Shown: piece after piece, positions 34,876 through 59,960 of the stretch
Layout of the letters: the number at the start of each line of letters is the position of its first letter
How positions within the stretch are numbered: the stretch's first letter is position 1
Source: Varanus komodoensis
Taxonomy: Eukaryota; Chordata; Lepidosauria; Squamata; Varanidae
Assembly: GCF_004798865.1 (NCBI RefSeq)
Contig: NW_025335268.1
Location: 118,844,880-118,908,879 of the forward strand
DNA: 64,000 nucleotides
Reading direction: 5' to 3'
The notes under the pieces: model-generated
Told to the model about the DNA's origin: nothing
Database searches by the model: none
Seen by the model: the letters and a program-made list of their open reading frames with translations, nothing else
Program-made: the position numbers and the translations under genes

Positions 34876-37699
34876 TGAAATTAACTCTACTTTTAACTCT
34901 ACAGATAACTGGCCTGCATCCAAAAGCAAATAAGGCATGTAGTGTTGCATAAGGTTGGGAACAATAAACCCATCATCCCTGACTTGTAGCTCCTGCTTGA
35001 GTAAAGACTTGCTGTTATTATCCCGTAAATATGTTTCAAATAGGCATGGAAGATTTTTATTAATACAGCACCAGGACGGAAAGTGATCTGTTCCAGATAA
35101 ATTATAAAGCAGAGTGTTATATTCTTTCAAGTCAGTTGCCCCACAGCAACGGGGTGGCTTGCTATTTATCTCCCTACAATGAAATTTGAAGCTGGATGTG
35201 CTTGAAATGTATGCAGGCTGCAACCATCTAGCAGTCAATTTGAGAAGAGGGGATCTGTCCTTGACATGACGTCACTGGAGTGGGGCTTTCCTCACCATTC
35301 ATCCTACTAAAAGTATTAAAAATCAATGCAATTCTACCTCTGGATGATTGAATTCAGAGGTTCCTGATCATCCGACGCAGGACAGGAGGAGTGAAGGTGA
35401 GGGCCACTTTCCTACCTGCAAAGAGCTTTTTAGATAGATGTTTCAAGGGTACAGGAAAGAGGCTAGCAGGGGCTCAGAATAACTCATATTCTCACCACTC
35501 CCATTCTTCTCACTGCCCTCCAAATAGCCCCTCTACTCCCTTTCAGAGGTTGATGGTTGAACCTTGGAGGCCAGCTGGTGTGGTCCTTTCCATGCCAGAT
35601 ATTAAGGGAAAGGTGCCCCCACCCCCACTTCCAGATAATGTCTAGGGGCTACAGGATTGCTCCCATAGTGTCATCCAGTAATATAAGAAAAAGAACAATA
35701 TGACTCCATTACAATCAGATTGGGAGAGAATTTCAAGATGCCACAATTCTAAAGACTGTTCTTTAACATTTGATGCTTTTTATATCCTTATCATGCTATC
35801 TTGCTTAAGGCTAGCAGCTCCACAGCTAAATGCAGAGACGTGAAGGAAGAGGCAATCTTACATGGTAGTCTGCCATCGTTTAAACAGGTCTAATTTTCTC
35901 CCAGTAGTAATATTCTTAAGGACTCAGCCAGGCCTTGAAAAGTACAGCAAGAGCCTCTACAAGAAACGAACAGCAGGATTATTCACAGACATAAATTGCA
36001 AGCATTTTTACTCAAGATGAGGGAAAATCTGGGAGAGGCTAAACACATTATTTCAAGAAACAGTTTGGGGAATCTCTTGCCAATGGGCGGTGCCAGCAAG
36101 AACTCAAAAGCCGAAGAAACCAAAAGGTGGCAGCAGGAACTTGCTGTATACCGGGTCAGCTCCTGCAGTGATGTAAGAACTGTCTTTTCTCTCTTCAAAA
36201 TGCTGAGCCAATCTGACCAAGGAAGTCTTGCCATGAATAATGGAATAAATAACAACGGAAAGGAGGTACAGGAAGAGATAGAACGAACAGAGCTGGCTTA
36301 CCATCTATATCCTTTTAAGGAGGGGGCGGCACATAGCTATTTTCCCCATAGATTTTTCAGAAGGTTGACAGCAGACTCTTGGGATTCCAGCTCCTGTGAT
36401 ATCAGTTTATGGGGTAGATGGACGGTAACTATCTCTGTCTTAGCTCTCTTGCTGCCTGGCATTCAACACATTTTCTCCATCTGCAGTTAGCAGGACAGGC
36501 TTTTAAAAGCTATAGGACTGGATCAGATGGCAAATCTCACTCAGCACAAGGGCTTAAACTACAAGATCCTCAAAATCTCATCAAAGCTCAGAAAACTTTT
36601 CAGTTTTCCCCTAAGTGTGCTCTAAATAGCTGGCATCTGGTTGTAAAACTTGAGTTGTAGGCAGCACAATCCTATGGCTGCTCAATACTGTCTAGACAAC
36701 CGTGAGGTTTTTCAAAGGCCCAGCTCAGACATTCGAGAAGTGGTCCAACTTTGCAGCTGTGGCTTTGAGCTCAGTGTGTGTCCTCCATAGCTGGCTAAGC
36801 TGCATCTCCAAGGCTGAAAAAGCAACCTCAAAGACAAGGCTTAGGGAAAGGGGAGGGCAGGAAACAAGGTGCCACTCTGATTAGGAAAAAAAAAAAAAAA
36901 GCCTGGCAGCACCTCAGCCTCCATTTCCTGTGGTCCAAGGGACAACACTAACCCAAAATTGGCCATTTAACTGTTTTGCAGGTGGGAGGAACTCAGAAGA
37001 AACCTTTGCCTCCTTATTCCTTCTAATGCCTGCAATGCTCTGAATGCGCATTCTCTTTTTATAGACCGTATACTGAATTGACTGATGTTGCAAGCTGTCC
37101 ATGCCTGGGATGAAGTTGCAAGGATATGCTTGAAGTGTGTGCATGTGATCGAATGGGGCTCTACCACTGGTGTGGTGATCATTGCTTCCATGGGGTGGGT
37201 GAGTCTACTGCAGCCTCCTTGAAATCATTTGCTTGGCAGTGGACTTCAGCACGTCAGCCCACTGGAAAACTAATGTCAGCCTACCTACCACAGAATAGCT
37301 TGTAGACACAAGCCCGATATGGCTAAGTGCCCAGCAATTTCCCAAGTTCTTGAGGGTCCTGAATTTGTGAGCTGCACTTTCTTGTCCTCAGTTAAAATGT
37401 GCAAGAATGATTGCTTTTCCTTAGTCCATTTGGCTTACACAAGAAGTGAATCACTTCTTGCCTTCTTTTTCAGCAAAAGCTCAGCTTACTGTTATTGCTG
37501 AAAATAGAGGGCTAAGTTCTAGAATTGGGGGCTGAACCCATGTCACAAAATACTGGCTAAGACTTAAGTCCCACTGATTTCAGTTGGAAGCAATTTCCAT
37601 TCACTGCACCTGTATTCTCCTCAGTGACTTTATTAGCTTGATACTCGTAGCTCTGTAACCCTAACCCTCCATAGCATTCAGGGCAACACAAATCACTCC

Positions 37700-37830
37700 C
37701 TATTTTAACTTACAACCCAGTGAGATAGGTCAGTCTGCAGGATAGAGCAAGGCCCCAAATCACCTAAAAACTTTATTTATGGTTGAGTGAGGGTTTGAAT
37801 TCTTAAGCCCTAGTCCAACTCCTATATCCT
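37700..37830 (-). mobile_element. MIR-like SINE fragment, antisense
   Basis: CAACCCAGTGAGATAGGTCA, then GGCCCCAAATCACCTAAAAA and CCCTAGTCCAACTCCTATA, is a more decayed copy of the family at 34650-34875. Confidence 0.5.
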
Positions 37831-39440
37831 CATTTGCACATGGCACTGCAACTCTTAAAGGTATTTTTCACTTGCGAAAATCTATTCCCACTACAGGGTG
37901 GAAAAGAACCAAGTACTTAAGCTCTCACTAGCTCTGAACAGTAGGACAGAACACATAACTTGCACCAGAGGTTCTGAAATTCTGCCATGATAGGGAGATT
38001 TGGGCCTTCAAAGAAAGCAGCAATCTGCTAACCGTAATTCAAGCACTTCTGAACACACAACAAAAATCAAATGGAACAGTGGGCTCACATAAATATGAGG
38101 CTTAGATAAATAATGAGTGCCCTTTGTTCCAAGCTGATGCTTCTGAAAAAAGGAAGTCATGCAGCAATTGGTGTGCCTGGCAATGAGCAGTGGTTCCCCT
38201 ACATGGACCCTCATAATCGGCCTAGCAACTGAAGCCTCTTCATGCAAGTGCCCTCAGAATTCCCTAAGCAAAGGATGAGTGCAAGCACTTGGACAAGAAA
38301 GTAGGCCAATATTGCAATGGAATTACAGAAAGATAATCTAAGTTATAGTATATAAAGCCACATATTACATAGTCCAGATGTGCAAGCAAGAGATTATAAG
38401 TGTATCCCGATACACCTAAGTGTGAATATAATTAAGACATAAATCATACAAGTCCACCTGTTGCATGTATAATTAATGCCACACACAGGTTTGCTTTTGT
38501 ATGGTGCATTTCAAAAAATTGGCATCTAAGTGATATTAAATCAGTCTGTGCCAGTTCAGTCTTCAGGCTGAAAATACAAATTAAAAACCCAAACTAATTT
38601 TTAATGAGAGGTCTTAGAAGACAGATATGCAAGACACTCCGGGTCATTTTATACATGATGTAGTTCAAATGAGTTTGTTCAGTGTTTGAAGTAAACGTTT
38701 TGCCTCTTCTGTTTGTTTTCTGCTGTGGCTCCATGCATAATCCCTAACTGTGAATTCCCTGACTTTAGTTAATACCCTAAATAACTGCACTGCATATTCT
38801 AAGCAGTTCAACAAATAGCAGGCATTCCAGAGAACACTAATGATTAATCACACTACAAAACACAGTTATTATCATTCATTTTAATAACCAATCATTTGTG
38901 ATGCTTCAGAGAATTCCAAAAATTACATCTTTCAGCTCCTACGTGCCCCTTCAGTATGAAGCAGGTGTGTCTAGGAGGGCATCTCCCACAACCTGCAGTG
39001 CCAGGACTTCAGCCAGTGCCACCCATGATTCAGGAAAAAAGGGCTGCCAGAGCCAGCAGGAGCTGGGCAGTGGGGGGGCCACAGCAGCAGGGCGCACACA
39101 AAGAGGGGCAGCTACTTGGGACACAAACGAGCTTCTTTCACAGGACATTGCATTGCGGTGGGCAGTGGTCTGCCACAAGAGTGCAAGGGCCGGCACATAC
39201 TAGGCTCCTCCCACCTAGGCGTCCAGCTCCTTTCTTCTGGGGAAGTGGAGCAGAAAATGAATGGGGGAAAGAGACGGAGAGATTCTCACAAACACATCAA
39301 TTGGTCAGGTTCTTCCACAGCCCAAGAGGTGAAGATCACAGGAATAACTTTATACACCAAGCTCCACCCCAGGCCAACAGGAGACATTAAATAAGTATGT
39401 ACAGAATCTGCAGTTAGCAGACAGACAGGGGGCAAAGGAT

Positions 39441-52703
<13,263 letters not shown>

Positions 52704-53105
52704 GGCGATAGCGAAGGCGATGAGCCCTGAACACGGACTGCAGCCGACCAGGAATCACCTGACCTTCCCCACAGCAGCCCCGGGCCACGTGACCGGATCC
52801 CAACCTCTCACGTGGCTCTCGTCTCGCCCGATTGGTTAGCTCGGCAAGAGGAAAAAACTACAACGCCCGCAATGCACCACGAGGGTAACGGTCTCTTTTG
52901 TTTCGCTCTTTCGCTTTTCCGGCGACCTTTCCGGGCCGGGAGTTTTTATTGGTTGCAACTGTCCCCGCTAATTACGTAAGCGAAAACTGGGCAGAGATCT
53001 GTTCCTACAGGAAAATAGGTCCGGTTGTTACTGGGCAGCTTTAGTTCCCGCCCCGGAACTAAGAATGCGTGGCGTCCATGTGGTCGGCGGTAGGGCTACT
53101 TTCAG
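52704..53105. promoter_or_regulatory. Divergent promoter of ATP6V0B and DPH2
   Basis: Only about 0.4 kb separates the ATP6V0B start codon (52703, minus) from the DPH2 leader-exon donor (CAG|GTAAGC, 53105, plus). The block is CpG-rich with no TATA box in a useful place. Two CACGTG E-boxes lie at 52786-52791 (within GCCACGTGAC) and 52809-52814 (within TCACGTGG), both close to the lysosomal CLEAR element bound by TFEB/TFE3. ATTGG (inverted CCAAT) words lie near 52831 and 52949, and two TTCCGG (ETS-type) words lie near 52917-52935. Confidence 0.75.
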
Positions 53106-53677
53106 GTAAGCGACCGACAGTTGTGGATATGGGTTTGATACGTCGCTTTTCAGAAGATTTGTAACTCCACGTTGCCCAGTTATCACCATTTGTCTACGAG
53201 CTGGCCCATTCTTGCTTGGTGCATACTTCTTAACTAAGGGATACGTCTAATTCAGGTCGGTGACTGCCGTTATGGAAGTGTATTTACTTTAGAATAAGCT
53301 ATGTGGGCTGTAGTCCACTTCAGCAAATCCATTCGATAAAGCGAGTTATAGTCCACGAAACGGTATGCCAAAGTAAATTTATTAATCTTTTAAGGTACCA
53401 CAAGATTTGTTGTAGTTTTCATTGATAAATGTCCCATCCTGGGACTGTAAGGAGAAGGGTGGGCTACTCGTTTAAGTAATAACTTGACAAAACGTTTTAG
53501 ATATTAGCCATTTCCATGCTGGTGATGCACAACTTAATGACTCACACAAAATATATGGGGCTCATTATGTGTATGTGGCATTATAGGTTAAAGGACATCC
53601 TCACCTTATATCATCATATAGTTGTGGCAATATCGTATTACTAAAGATCATCCTGTTCTTTCACAGTTTGCATTTAG

Positions 53678-53683
53678 GCTATC
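53678..53683 (+). other. DPH2: DPH2 leader/start-exon boundary
   Basis: The start-codon exon begins after the acceptor GCATTTAG at 53677 and has only six bases before the ATG. Most of the leader therefore comes from the exon ending at 53105. That exon has two ATGs (53065, 53078), both out of frame with DPH2 after splicing. Confidence 0.5.
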
Positions 53684-56600
53684 ATGGCATCAGCATTCAG
53701 TAGTGATGGAGCTGAGGTGATGCAGCGAGTTCTAATTTCAGCAAAAGAAGGTGGACACCCCATAGATGTTGAGCTGGAGGAATTCTATGAGCTGGAGAGA
53801 GCCATTGCATTTGTATGTGATAATGGCTTCACCAAGGTGAGCTAGTTCCTTGCATGCTGGCAGAAAAGTCCAGGAATGAATGCTAGTCCTTTAATAGAAT
53901 TGAGGGTCATGCATTTTGTTACAGAATAGTATCATTGTCATGAAAATGCTGGCTTACATATCAGGAGATTTGTACTGGTAGAAAAGGACAGATGAGAGAA
54001 CAGAAAGGGGGTGTTGAACGTTAGACCTGCAGGTCAAATCCATCCTATCTACAGTCCTAATCTGGTCCTCAGAGATTCCTCAAACAGCCGTGCTCTTTCC
54101 CCTTGACTGTGTTTTGGTAGTTTCCCAGCTTTTGCAAATTTTCTCATCTAAAAGACTGAAATTCCTCTCCTGAGATTTAGTTTCTAGTAGTAAGGGTTTT
54201 AAGCTATTATACTCTGGTATGTTAGCCGCATCCAGTACCAGAATATGAGCCACAAGAGAGTTTTTTTAAAAAATGAATTCGTCCCTCACAATGAAAGAGT
54301 TGCAACACGCCTGCTCTATGCTGTGTATAATAGATATGTTTTGAGTAATTATCTTGAACTCTTGACATAGGTTGCTCTTCAGTTCCCTGATAAACTCTTA
54401 CCAGATTCAGTAGACATTGCTACTAGACTGGAAGTAGCAACTGGTGCCAAAATGTACATCCTGGGGGACACATCATATGGCAGGTGAGAACACAGAAAGA
54501 TTCCTCTTCTACAGAAACATGCCATGGGTTATGCATGTGTGAGTTTCCTATACACACAGGGTGGTATTGAACACAGTGGAATGGACTGCTGAATAAACAT
54601 GCATAGGATTGTGCTGTCATTCTCCATTTTTAAAGAAGTTTTTAAGTAGAAATCGTTTTTTGCTTAGTAGTCTCTTGCCTGTCTTGATAAATCATCTTAA
54701 CTTGTAAAGTAGGATTCCTTGCAAAAGTAAGCTTAAGACCTTGAAGACAATCAATTGCTTCCTCTTTCTGTATCTTGTATTTTGCTTACAGAAAAATATT
54801 TCCTTGCACTATCAAGGCTAGGGCTCCTACCTTATTGATTACCAGGGCAATTCACTGAGTATGCCTGCAGCTACTTTAAGCAAAGATGGGAAACCTGTAG
54901 CCTCCCAGATGTTTGATTATAACTTCCAACTCCTCTGGCTGGAGCTCATGGGAGTTGTAGTCAACATTTGGAAGGGCACAAACCCCCTTCATAAAGAAAG
55001 CATCTTGTCATATAGTAGGGGTGCTAGATATTTGGAGGTTGCCCTTGGATTTCCCTAGCTAACACTGTTGCTTCTCTCTAGTTGTTGTGTGGATGAGGTG
55101 GCAGCGGAGCATGTCAGTGCTGATGCTGTAATACACTACGGCCCTGCCTGCTTGAGCCCCTGCTATAAACTGCCAGTGCTACATGTGTTTGGTCGTGAGA
55201 AGCTGGACGTGAAGCGTTGTGCAGAAGTCTTCCAGGAGCTGTATCCTAACCACCAAGCTCATGTGGTTGTGCTGAGTGAAGTGGCCTATTCTCATGCTAT
55301 TGGTGAGAATGCAAAAATCCCATACAGTGTCCCCACCCCTACCTCTGTATCCTCCTGGTTTCTCCTGTGTTCCTCAGTCATCCTGCAACTCTACATGGTC
55401 AGGTTAACCAGAAAGAGCATCCACACCAGTATCCATTTCCCTTCCTCTCCCTCCCCACCTCCCCTTCCTCCATCTGCTAACCAGTTGCTATTCCGCTGTT
55501 CCAGTAATTTTGTACAGCAAGGTCAATAACACTACCTTCTAATATTAAAAGGCAAAAGTGCACCACAGGCAGCAATGCCGTTTCCTCTGTTTTGCGTGAA
55601 TGGAGCCAGGAAGCTAGCCAGTTAATGTGCAAGCAACTGTTAAGGGGATGTTAATGCAGGGATGGGAAATGTGGGCTAGGGCTGATGGGAGCTGCAGGCC
55701 ACCAACGTCTGAAGCACTACACATTCCTCCCCACCCCAACTAACTGAATAGTTTCTGCGCAGGCAATGTACAGCAAAGAGGAAGTCAGTATCATTTTAAC
55801 TATGCTGAGTATTTCAGTTTATATTTCTAGATAGGGACTTGGCAAACCTCTGAAATAATTTTTGCTATGCAACTCTGATTAGTCTTGATCCAACCTTGGC
55901 TACTGCAGCCTTACGTTCTGCTTCTTGTTTTATGGAATGGTGCATGTGCCTATTCAGTCTCTGGCATATGTCTGTGACCTCTGACATAAAAGGAGCCTTC
56001 CCTTTCCATAGGGGTTATTTGCAGCAGTGAGAAAATGTTGGTAGGGTCATACTCTTAATTGCTACATGTGGGTGATTTTTTAAATTGTCTCTCTTCATTT
56101 AGATGACCTGGCTTCTCAACTGTACCCCAGGTATCCCAATGTGGTATTCTCCCAGTTGGACAGCAAAGATGATCCTGATTCAGCCCAGCCAATTTCTGGG
56201 CTGGTGCAGCAATTTGGACGGCGTTTTGTAGTCAATGAACAGTATGGTTTTGATAACTACACAATGTTCTATGTGGGTTGTGAAGGCCCAGAGCTCACCA
56301 ACTTCATGCTGACCTGGAATCGGTGCTCCTTCAGTTCCTTTGATCCAAAGACAGGGCAAGGCCGATGGGAAACACTGGATGTGAACCGGGCCCTGCGTCG
56401 ACGCCTCTACCTTGTGGAGCGAGCACGGGATGCCCAGGTTGTGGGTATCGTGGTGGGCACTCTTGGTGTGGCTGACTACTTGTCTGTTTTGCAGCATCTG
56501 CGAGAAATCATTCACTGGGCAGGCAAACGTGCATATACCCTAGCAGTGGGCAAACTTAACCCTGCAAAGCTGGCAAACTTTCTAGAAGTGGATATCTTTG

Positions 56601-57972
56601 TGTTGGTAGCCTGCCCACAGAACTCCTTACTTGACTCCACTGACTTCTACCGTCCTCTGATCACACCCTATGAGATGGAAATAGCATGCAATCCAGCACG
56701 GACCTGGACAGGCGCTTATGTCACAGATTTCCGCCACCTCCTACCAGGTAATGGTGGGTTCAGTTACAGAAATGGGCACAGGTAACAAGCAGTGATTCCT
56801 GCTCCTTGCACAGCTGGTGCTAAGAGACTTTACAATTCAACCCTGTCATTCAACCCTTTAAAATCCTGCATGGTCACATCTTTAAACTGAGATTCTCAGG
56901 ACCATGCCTTGTGATTTCACCCTTGGCCTTGTTCCGTAGGCACCGTCTCTTGCTGCAGCAGCACAAACCAGAGGTATCTGCTGCCACTCTGCTTCATCCC
57001 ATATGGAGGCAGAAGGAATTTTACAGCAGGAGGCACTGAAATATAATCTCTCTAGTCTTTTCTGGATTGTACTACTTCAGACCACACCATACACTATATC
57101 TGAAAACGTTCTTAGGCAACATTAGTTAGGAACTAATTTAGGTACCTTTATTTTCTGATGTCTGCAGGATCATGTGACCACATCCCTTTCCCAGAAAAGC
57201 TGACAGAGACCAACAATGAACCCAGCATTTCATTAATCACTGGAGAGCTGCAGTCAACTCGCCTTTACAAGTCACAAGACAAGGAATCAAGCCCTGGCAC
57301 TGCTGTGGCCTGCCAAAGCCATAAGCAGACTTTGGCTGAGATCAGCCCAGGAGGTATGTGGCCAAAAGCAAAGCTCCATGAACTTTGCTTATATAAAAAG
57401 GTGTATATTATTATATGGTGGTAAGACCTTATCAAACAGAGTTGGTCTTCCAAGTTAATAGCTGCTGCTGTTGGTAGAGAAAAAGACAATGTTTAAGTCA
57501 GCCTTAAAGCTGCAGGCGACTAATTGATAGGAGCATTCAGCAAGAGATGAGCTTAGTCTTCTGAATCCATTCACTATTGCCATTTGTTGACTACTTAGAG
57601 GAAGAGCAGGGTGACATGAAGTAGTCCCCTGTTGGATTCATCCTGAGGCCTCCAGTTGGTTGGGACTACAACTCCTAGCTTTCATGAGCATTGGCTGTGC
57701 TCACGGGGTTTGATGGGAGTAGAAGTCCAATGCATCTGGTGGAAACTAGGTTGGGGAAGGCTGAAATAGACTGTCTGTGTGCTCTGTTCCCTTGTGGCGT
57801 TTGGACTCTGTCTCCATTTCTGCTGATAATCACTCTTTCTGTTTTAGCTTCATTCCTGGAGTCACGCAGCTGGCGGGGGCTAGAGCAGCAGCTGGGGCAG
57901 ACAGCCGTCACAAAAGCTGTGGTGGGGCGGCGAGGCATTGCCATTGCCTATGAAGATGAACCCTGTGGATGA
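53684..57972 (+). CDS. DPH2: Diphthamide biosynthesis protein 2
   Basis: Six in-frame coding exons were placed: 53684-53836, 54371-54483, 55082-55302, 56103-56747, 57168-57353 and 57848-57972, giving 480 residues (human 489). DPH2 partners DPH1 in the iron-sulphur enzyme that moves the 3-amino-3-carboxypropyl group of S-adenosylmethionine onto a histidine of elongation factor 2, the first step of diphthamide synthesis in the cytosol. The three-domain Dph1/Dph2 fold is marked by [20 protein letters not shown], the Cys-rich [17 protein letters not shown] (Cys90, Cys91) with GPACLSP (Cys112), the second-domain [13 protein letters not shown], and [11 protein letters not shown] (Cys333). These cysteines match those that bind or sit near the cluster in this family. 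The C-terminus ends [12 protein letters not shown]. The gene appears intact. Confidence 0.96.
54895..54985. mobile_element. Palindromic MITE copy in a DPH2 intron
   Basis: CCCAGATGTTTGATTATAAC and GAGTTGTAGTCAACATTTGG are complementary arms around CTCATGG. A short copy of the family. Confidence 0.65.
55660..55725. mobile_element. Palindromic MITE half-copy in a DPH2 intron
   Basis: GGGCTAGGGCTGATGGGAGC followed by TGCAGGCCACCAACGTCTGA matches one arm of the element at 57650-57768; the other arm is absent. Confidence 0.45.
57650..57768. mobile_element. Palindromic MITE, type copy, in the last DPH2 intron
   Basis: GGGACTACAACTCCTAG on the left and TGATGGGAGTAGAAGTCC on the right are complementary, and the right end continues CTAGGTTGGGGAAGGCTG. 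The element is almost one long inverted repeat with no coding capacity. At least ten relatives are scattered through the window. Superfamily uncertain; hAT-type is likely. Confidence 0.7.
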
Positions 57973-59410
57973 CACAGAGCGTCACAGACAGTGGGCAAAG
58001 TTGCCTTCCCTTGCTTGAGCCTAGGGGGTATGGGTGAACATGGCCTGGATTGAAAGTCATTTTAAGGCAAGCATCAACATGCTGCATGTGGCCTAGTGTA
58101 GCACTTCGCACAGCAGAGGGACAGATCAGCATATGCTGTGGCATATAGTACTTCGCATTTGCTGGAAGTGTACTTTTCTGCCAGCTTAGAAAAGTAGAAC
58201 TACTCTCCCTATGCTGCAAGTTCCACTCAAGTTCATTGAGTAACATAAAGCTGTTGGTTAGTTCTGGGGTAAGGGTGGTGGTGATAGTGGTAAACAACTT
58301 CTCTGTCCCCATTTGTGGCTTGAGTTGGCCATTCACTTGCTTAGATTACTCTTTAACAAGAAATAGATAAGGAGGAGAAGCGAAGTAAGCTACCAGATAA
58401 AACATTTGAAATACAAAAATGACTAAAATCAAATTTGCTATTTTAACAATTGTGTTTCATTTACCCCAGTCTAGCAAGGTCTAGTGGCCACTGCATTAGT
58501 AGTAGAGTAGTTGGTAAGGAAGAATGTCAGGGAGCTTTCGACAACAAACCTGCAGTCTGAAATTTCTTCTAGGCATTGATACACTGATGAACACCTTGGA
58601 CAGTAATATTGCCATAAGCTGAATTGCCTACCAAGGATATGTGAGAAAGTTTCATTATCCAAAGTCAAAATGAGAAAACAAGGCCCTCTTGCCATTGCCC
58701 AGAAGCCCCTTAGAAACAGTTCATATATTTGTTTATCTAGGATCAATTTCCATAAAGGATGGCAGGGAGGTGGGTGGGTGGATTGTAGGAGGACAGCTTC
58801 CAGAGTCTGGTTGATTCTTGGCTTTATGCACAAGGTACTGATGTTAGGTATGTGAAAGATTTCTAGAAAGGATCTGCCATTAAGGGTGGAATTTGGCATC
58901 ACAAACGTTTTTCTGATGGTTTTTAAAGTATCCCAGCAGGGAGGTAGGATTAGAAATGAAAGAATTTGGAATCAGGACAGAATCTTCAACAACGGGACCT
59001 TGAATAGTTGTAGTAGATACCTGGGGTAAAACTGGGCCCAGATCACTCCTGAGATAGTTGGGAGGCAATTTTTGCGCATTAATAGAGGTATAAAATGAAA
59101 GAAGTGAAAGGTGCTGATCTGTGTCTGAAATTTCTTTCCCAGTATAAGGCCAGGAGATGCACAAGATACTTTCACAAATGTGAATCTATGCACACACCTG
59201 GCTAAGCTTCTGGTGCTCAATAGTTATTTCTACTGATCACAGACAATGCAGAACCCCTTTTAAAATGTAGCACACCTGTCAGTGGTGTGTAAGTCCATAC
59301 CATCCAAGCAAGAATCAGTGCCATTAAGTACATGTTACAGAATACAAACACCAAATACGGATTTACACCCCAGAAGTTGAGATACTGCCTCATGTAAAAC
59401 TGTAAGTTTA

Positions 59411-59446
59411 AATAAATTGTAATTGGAAAAAAACGGGCTTAATAAA
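59411..59446 (+). terminator. DPH2: Candidate DPH2 poly(A) signals
   Basis: Two AATAAA hexamers at 59411-59416 and 59441-59446, the second followed by a T/G-rich stretch, are the first canonical signals after the stop codon. This would give a 3'UTR of about 1.45 kb. A CATAAA variant near 58246 could serve a shorter transcript. Confidence 0.5.
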
Positions 59447-59744
59447 GAGTCTACTTGTAGTCCTTGTTATTCCAAGTAAGGTTAATGGTGAAGTAATTTA
59501 GTTGCATGTCTTTCTCCTTCCCTAACCCACTTCTTTAGTTGAGCACAAAAGGCTCACAAGGAGGAATTTATATAGCCCAACCAATTTCCATAATTGGTTT
59601 ATCTGATGTTAGGTCAGGAAATCCATAACCCAAGTGAACTCATTAACTCCAGAACTAGGAACTCCAATATTCTTAGTGAACAAATGCCATGAAACCTTGC
59701 AGAGCTCACTTGCAGCTATGCTTTTATGACATACATCGTAAGAG

Positions 59745-59960
59745 CCATGCTGAATCAGACAAAGGGTCCATCTAGTCCAATATTCTGTTTATACGGTGGC
59801 CAACTAATTGCCCATGGGAAACTTCTTGCTTATGTTCCCCAACAACTGGTGTATGTAAGCATGCTGGCTTTGATAGCAGAGAGTCTATAGTCATCAGAAC
59901 TAGAAGCCATTGATAAGCCTTCACAGCCTACCTAGTCATTTGTTGATGAGAGGAGCAACT
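59745..59960 (-). mobile_element. CR1/L2-type LINE fragment, antisense
   Basis: GGGTCCATCTAGTCCAATAT, GGTGGCCAACTAATTGCCCA and AGAAGCCATTGATAAGCC match the family of the fragment at 12735-13083. Confidence 0.55.

Larger units (their letters stand above)
32491..39440. other. Intergenic region between B4GALT2 and ATP6V0B, no gene seen
   Basis: Nearly 7 kb with no recognisable host coding sequence on either strand. It holds two MIR-like SINEs (about 34650-34875 and 37700-37830), a LINE-tail-like stretch near 33835-33895 and a poly(A) run at 36884-36900. The left part of the ATP6V0B 3'UTR must fall near 38.9-39.4 kb; a TATAAA variant on the minus strand near 39345 and an ATTAAA near 38880 are the only candidates seen. 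Confidence 0.45.

Noticed and set aside
35996-36490. 164-codon plus-strand open frame
   Set aside because: No domain, no splice context and no promoter-like sequence; composition like its non-coding surroundings.
37655-37672. Short TAACCCTAACCC-like word as an interstitial telomere site
   Set aside because: Only about two repeats; too short to mean anything on its own.
58471-59164. Two neighbouring minus-strand open stretches (143 and 94 codons) downstream of DPH2
   Set aside because: They lie in the likely DPH2 3'UTR on the opposite strand. I recognise no family, and frames of this length occur by chance elsewhere in the window.
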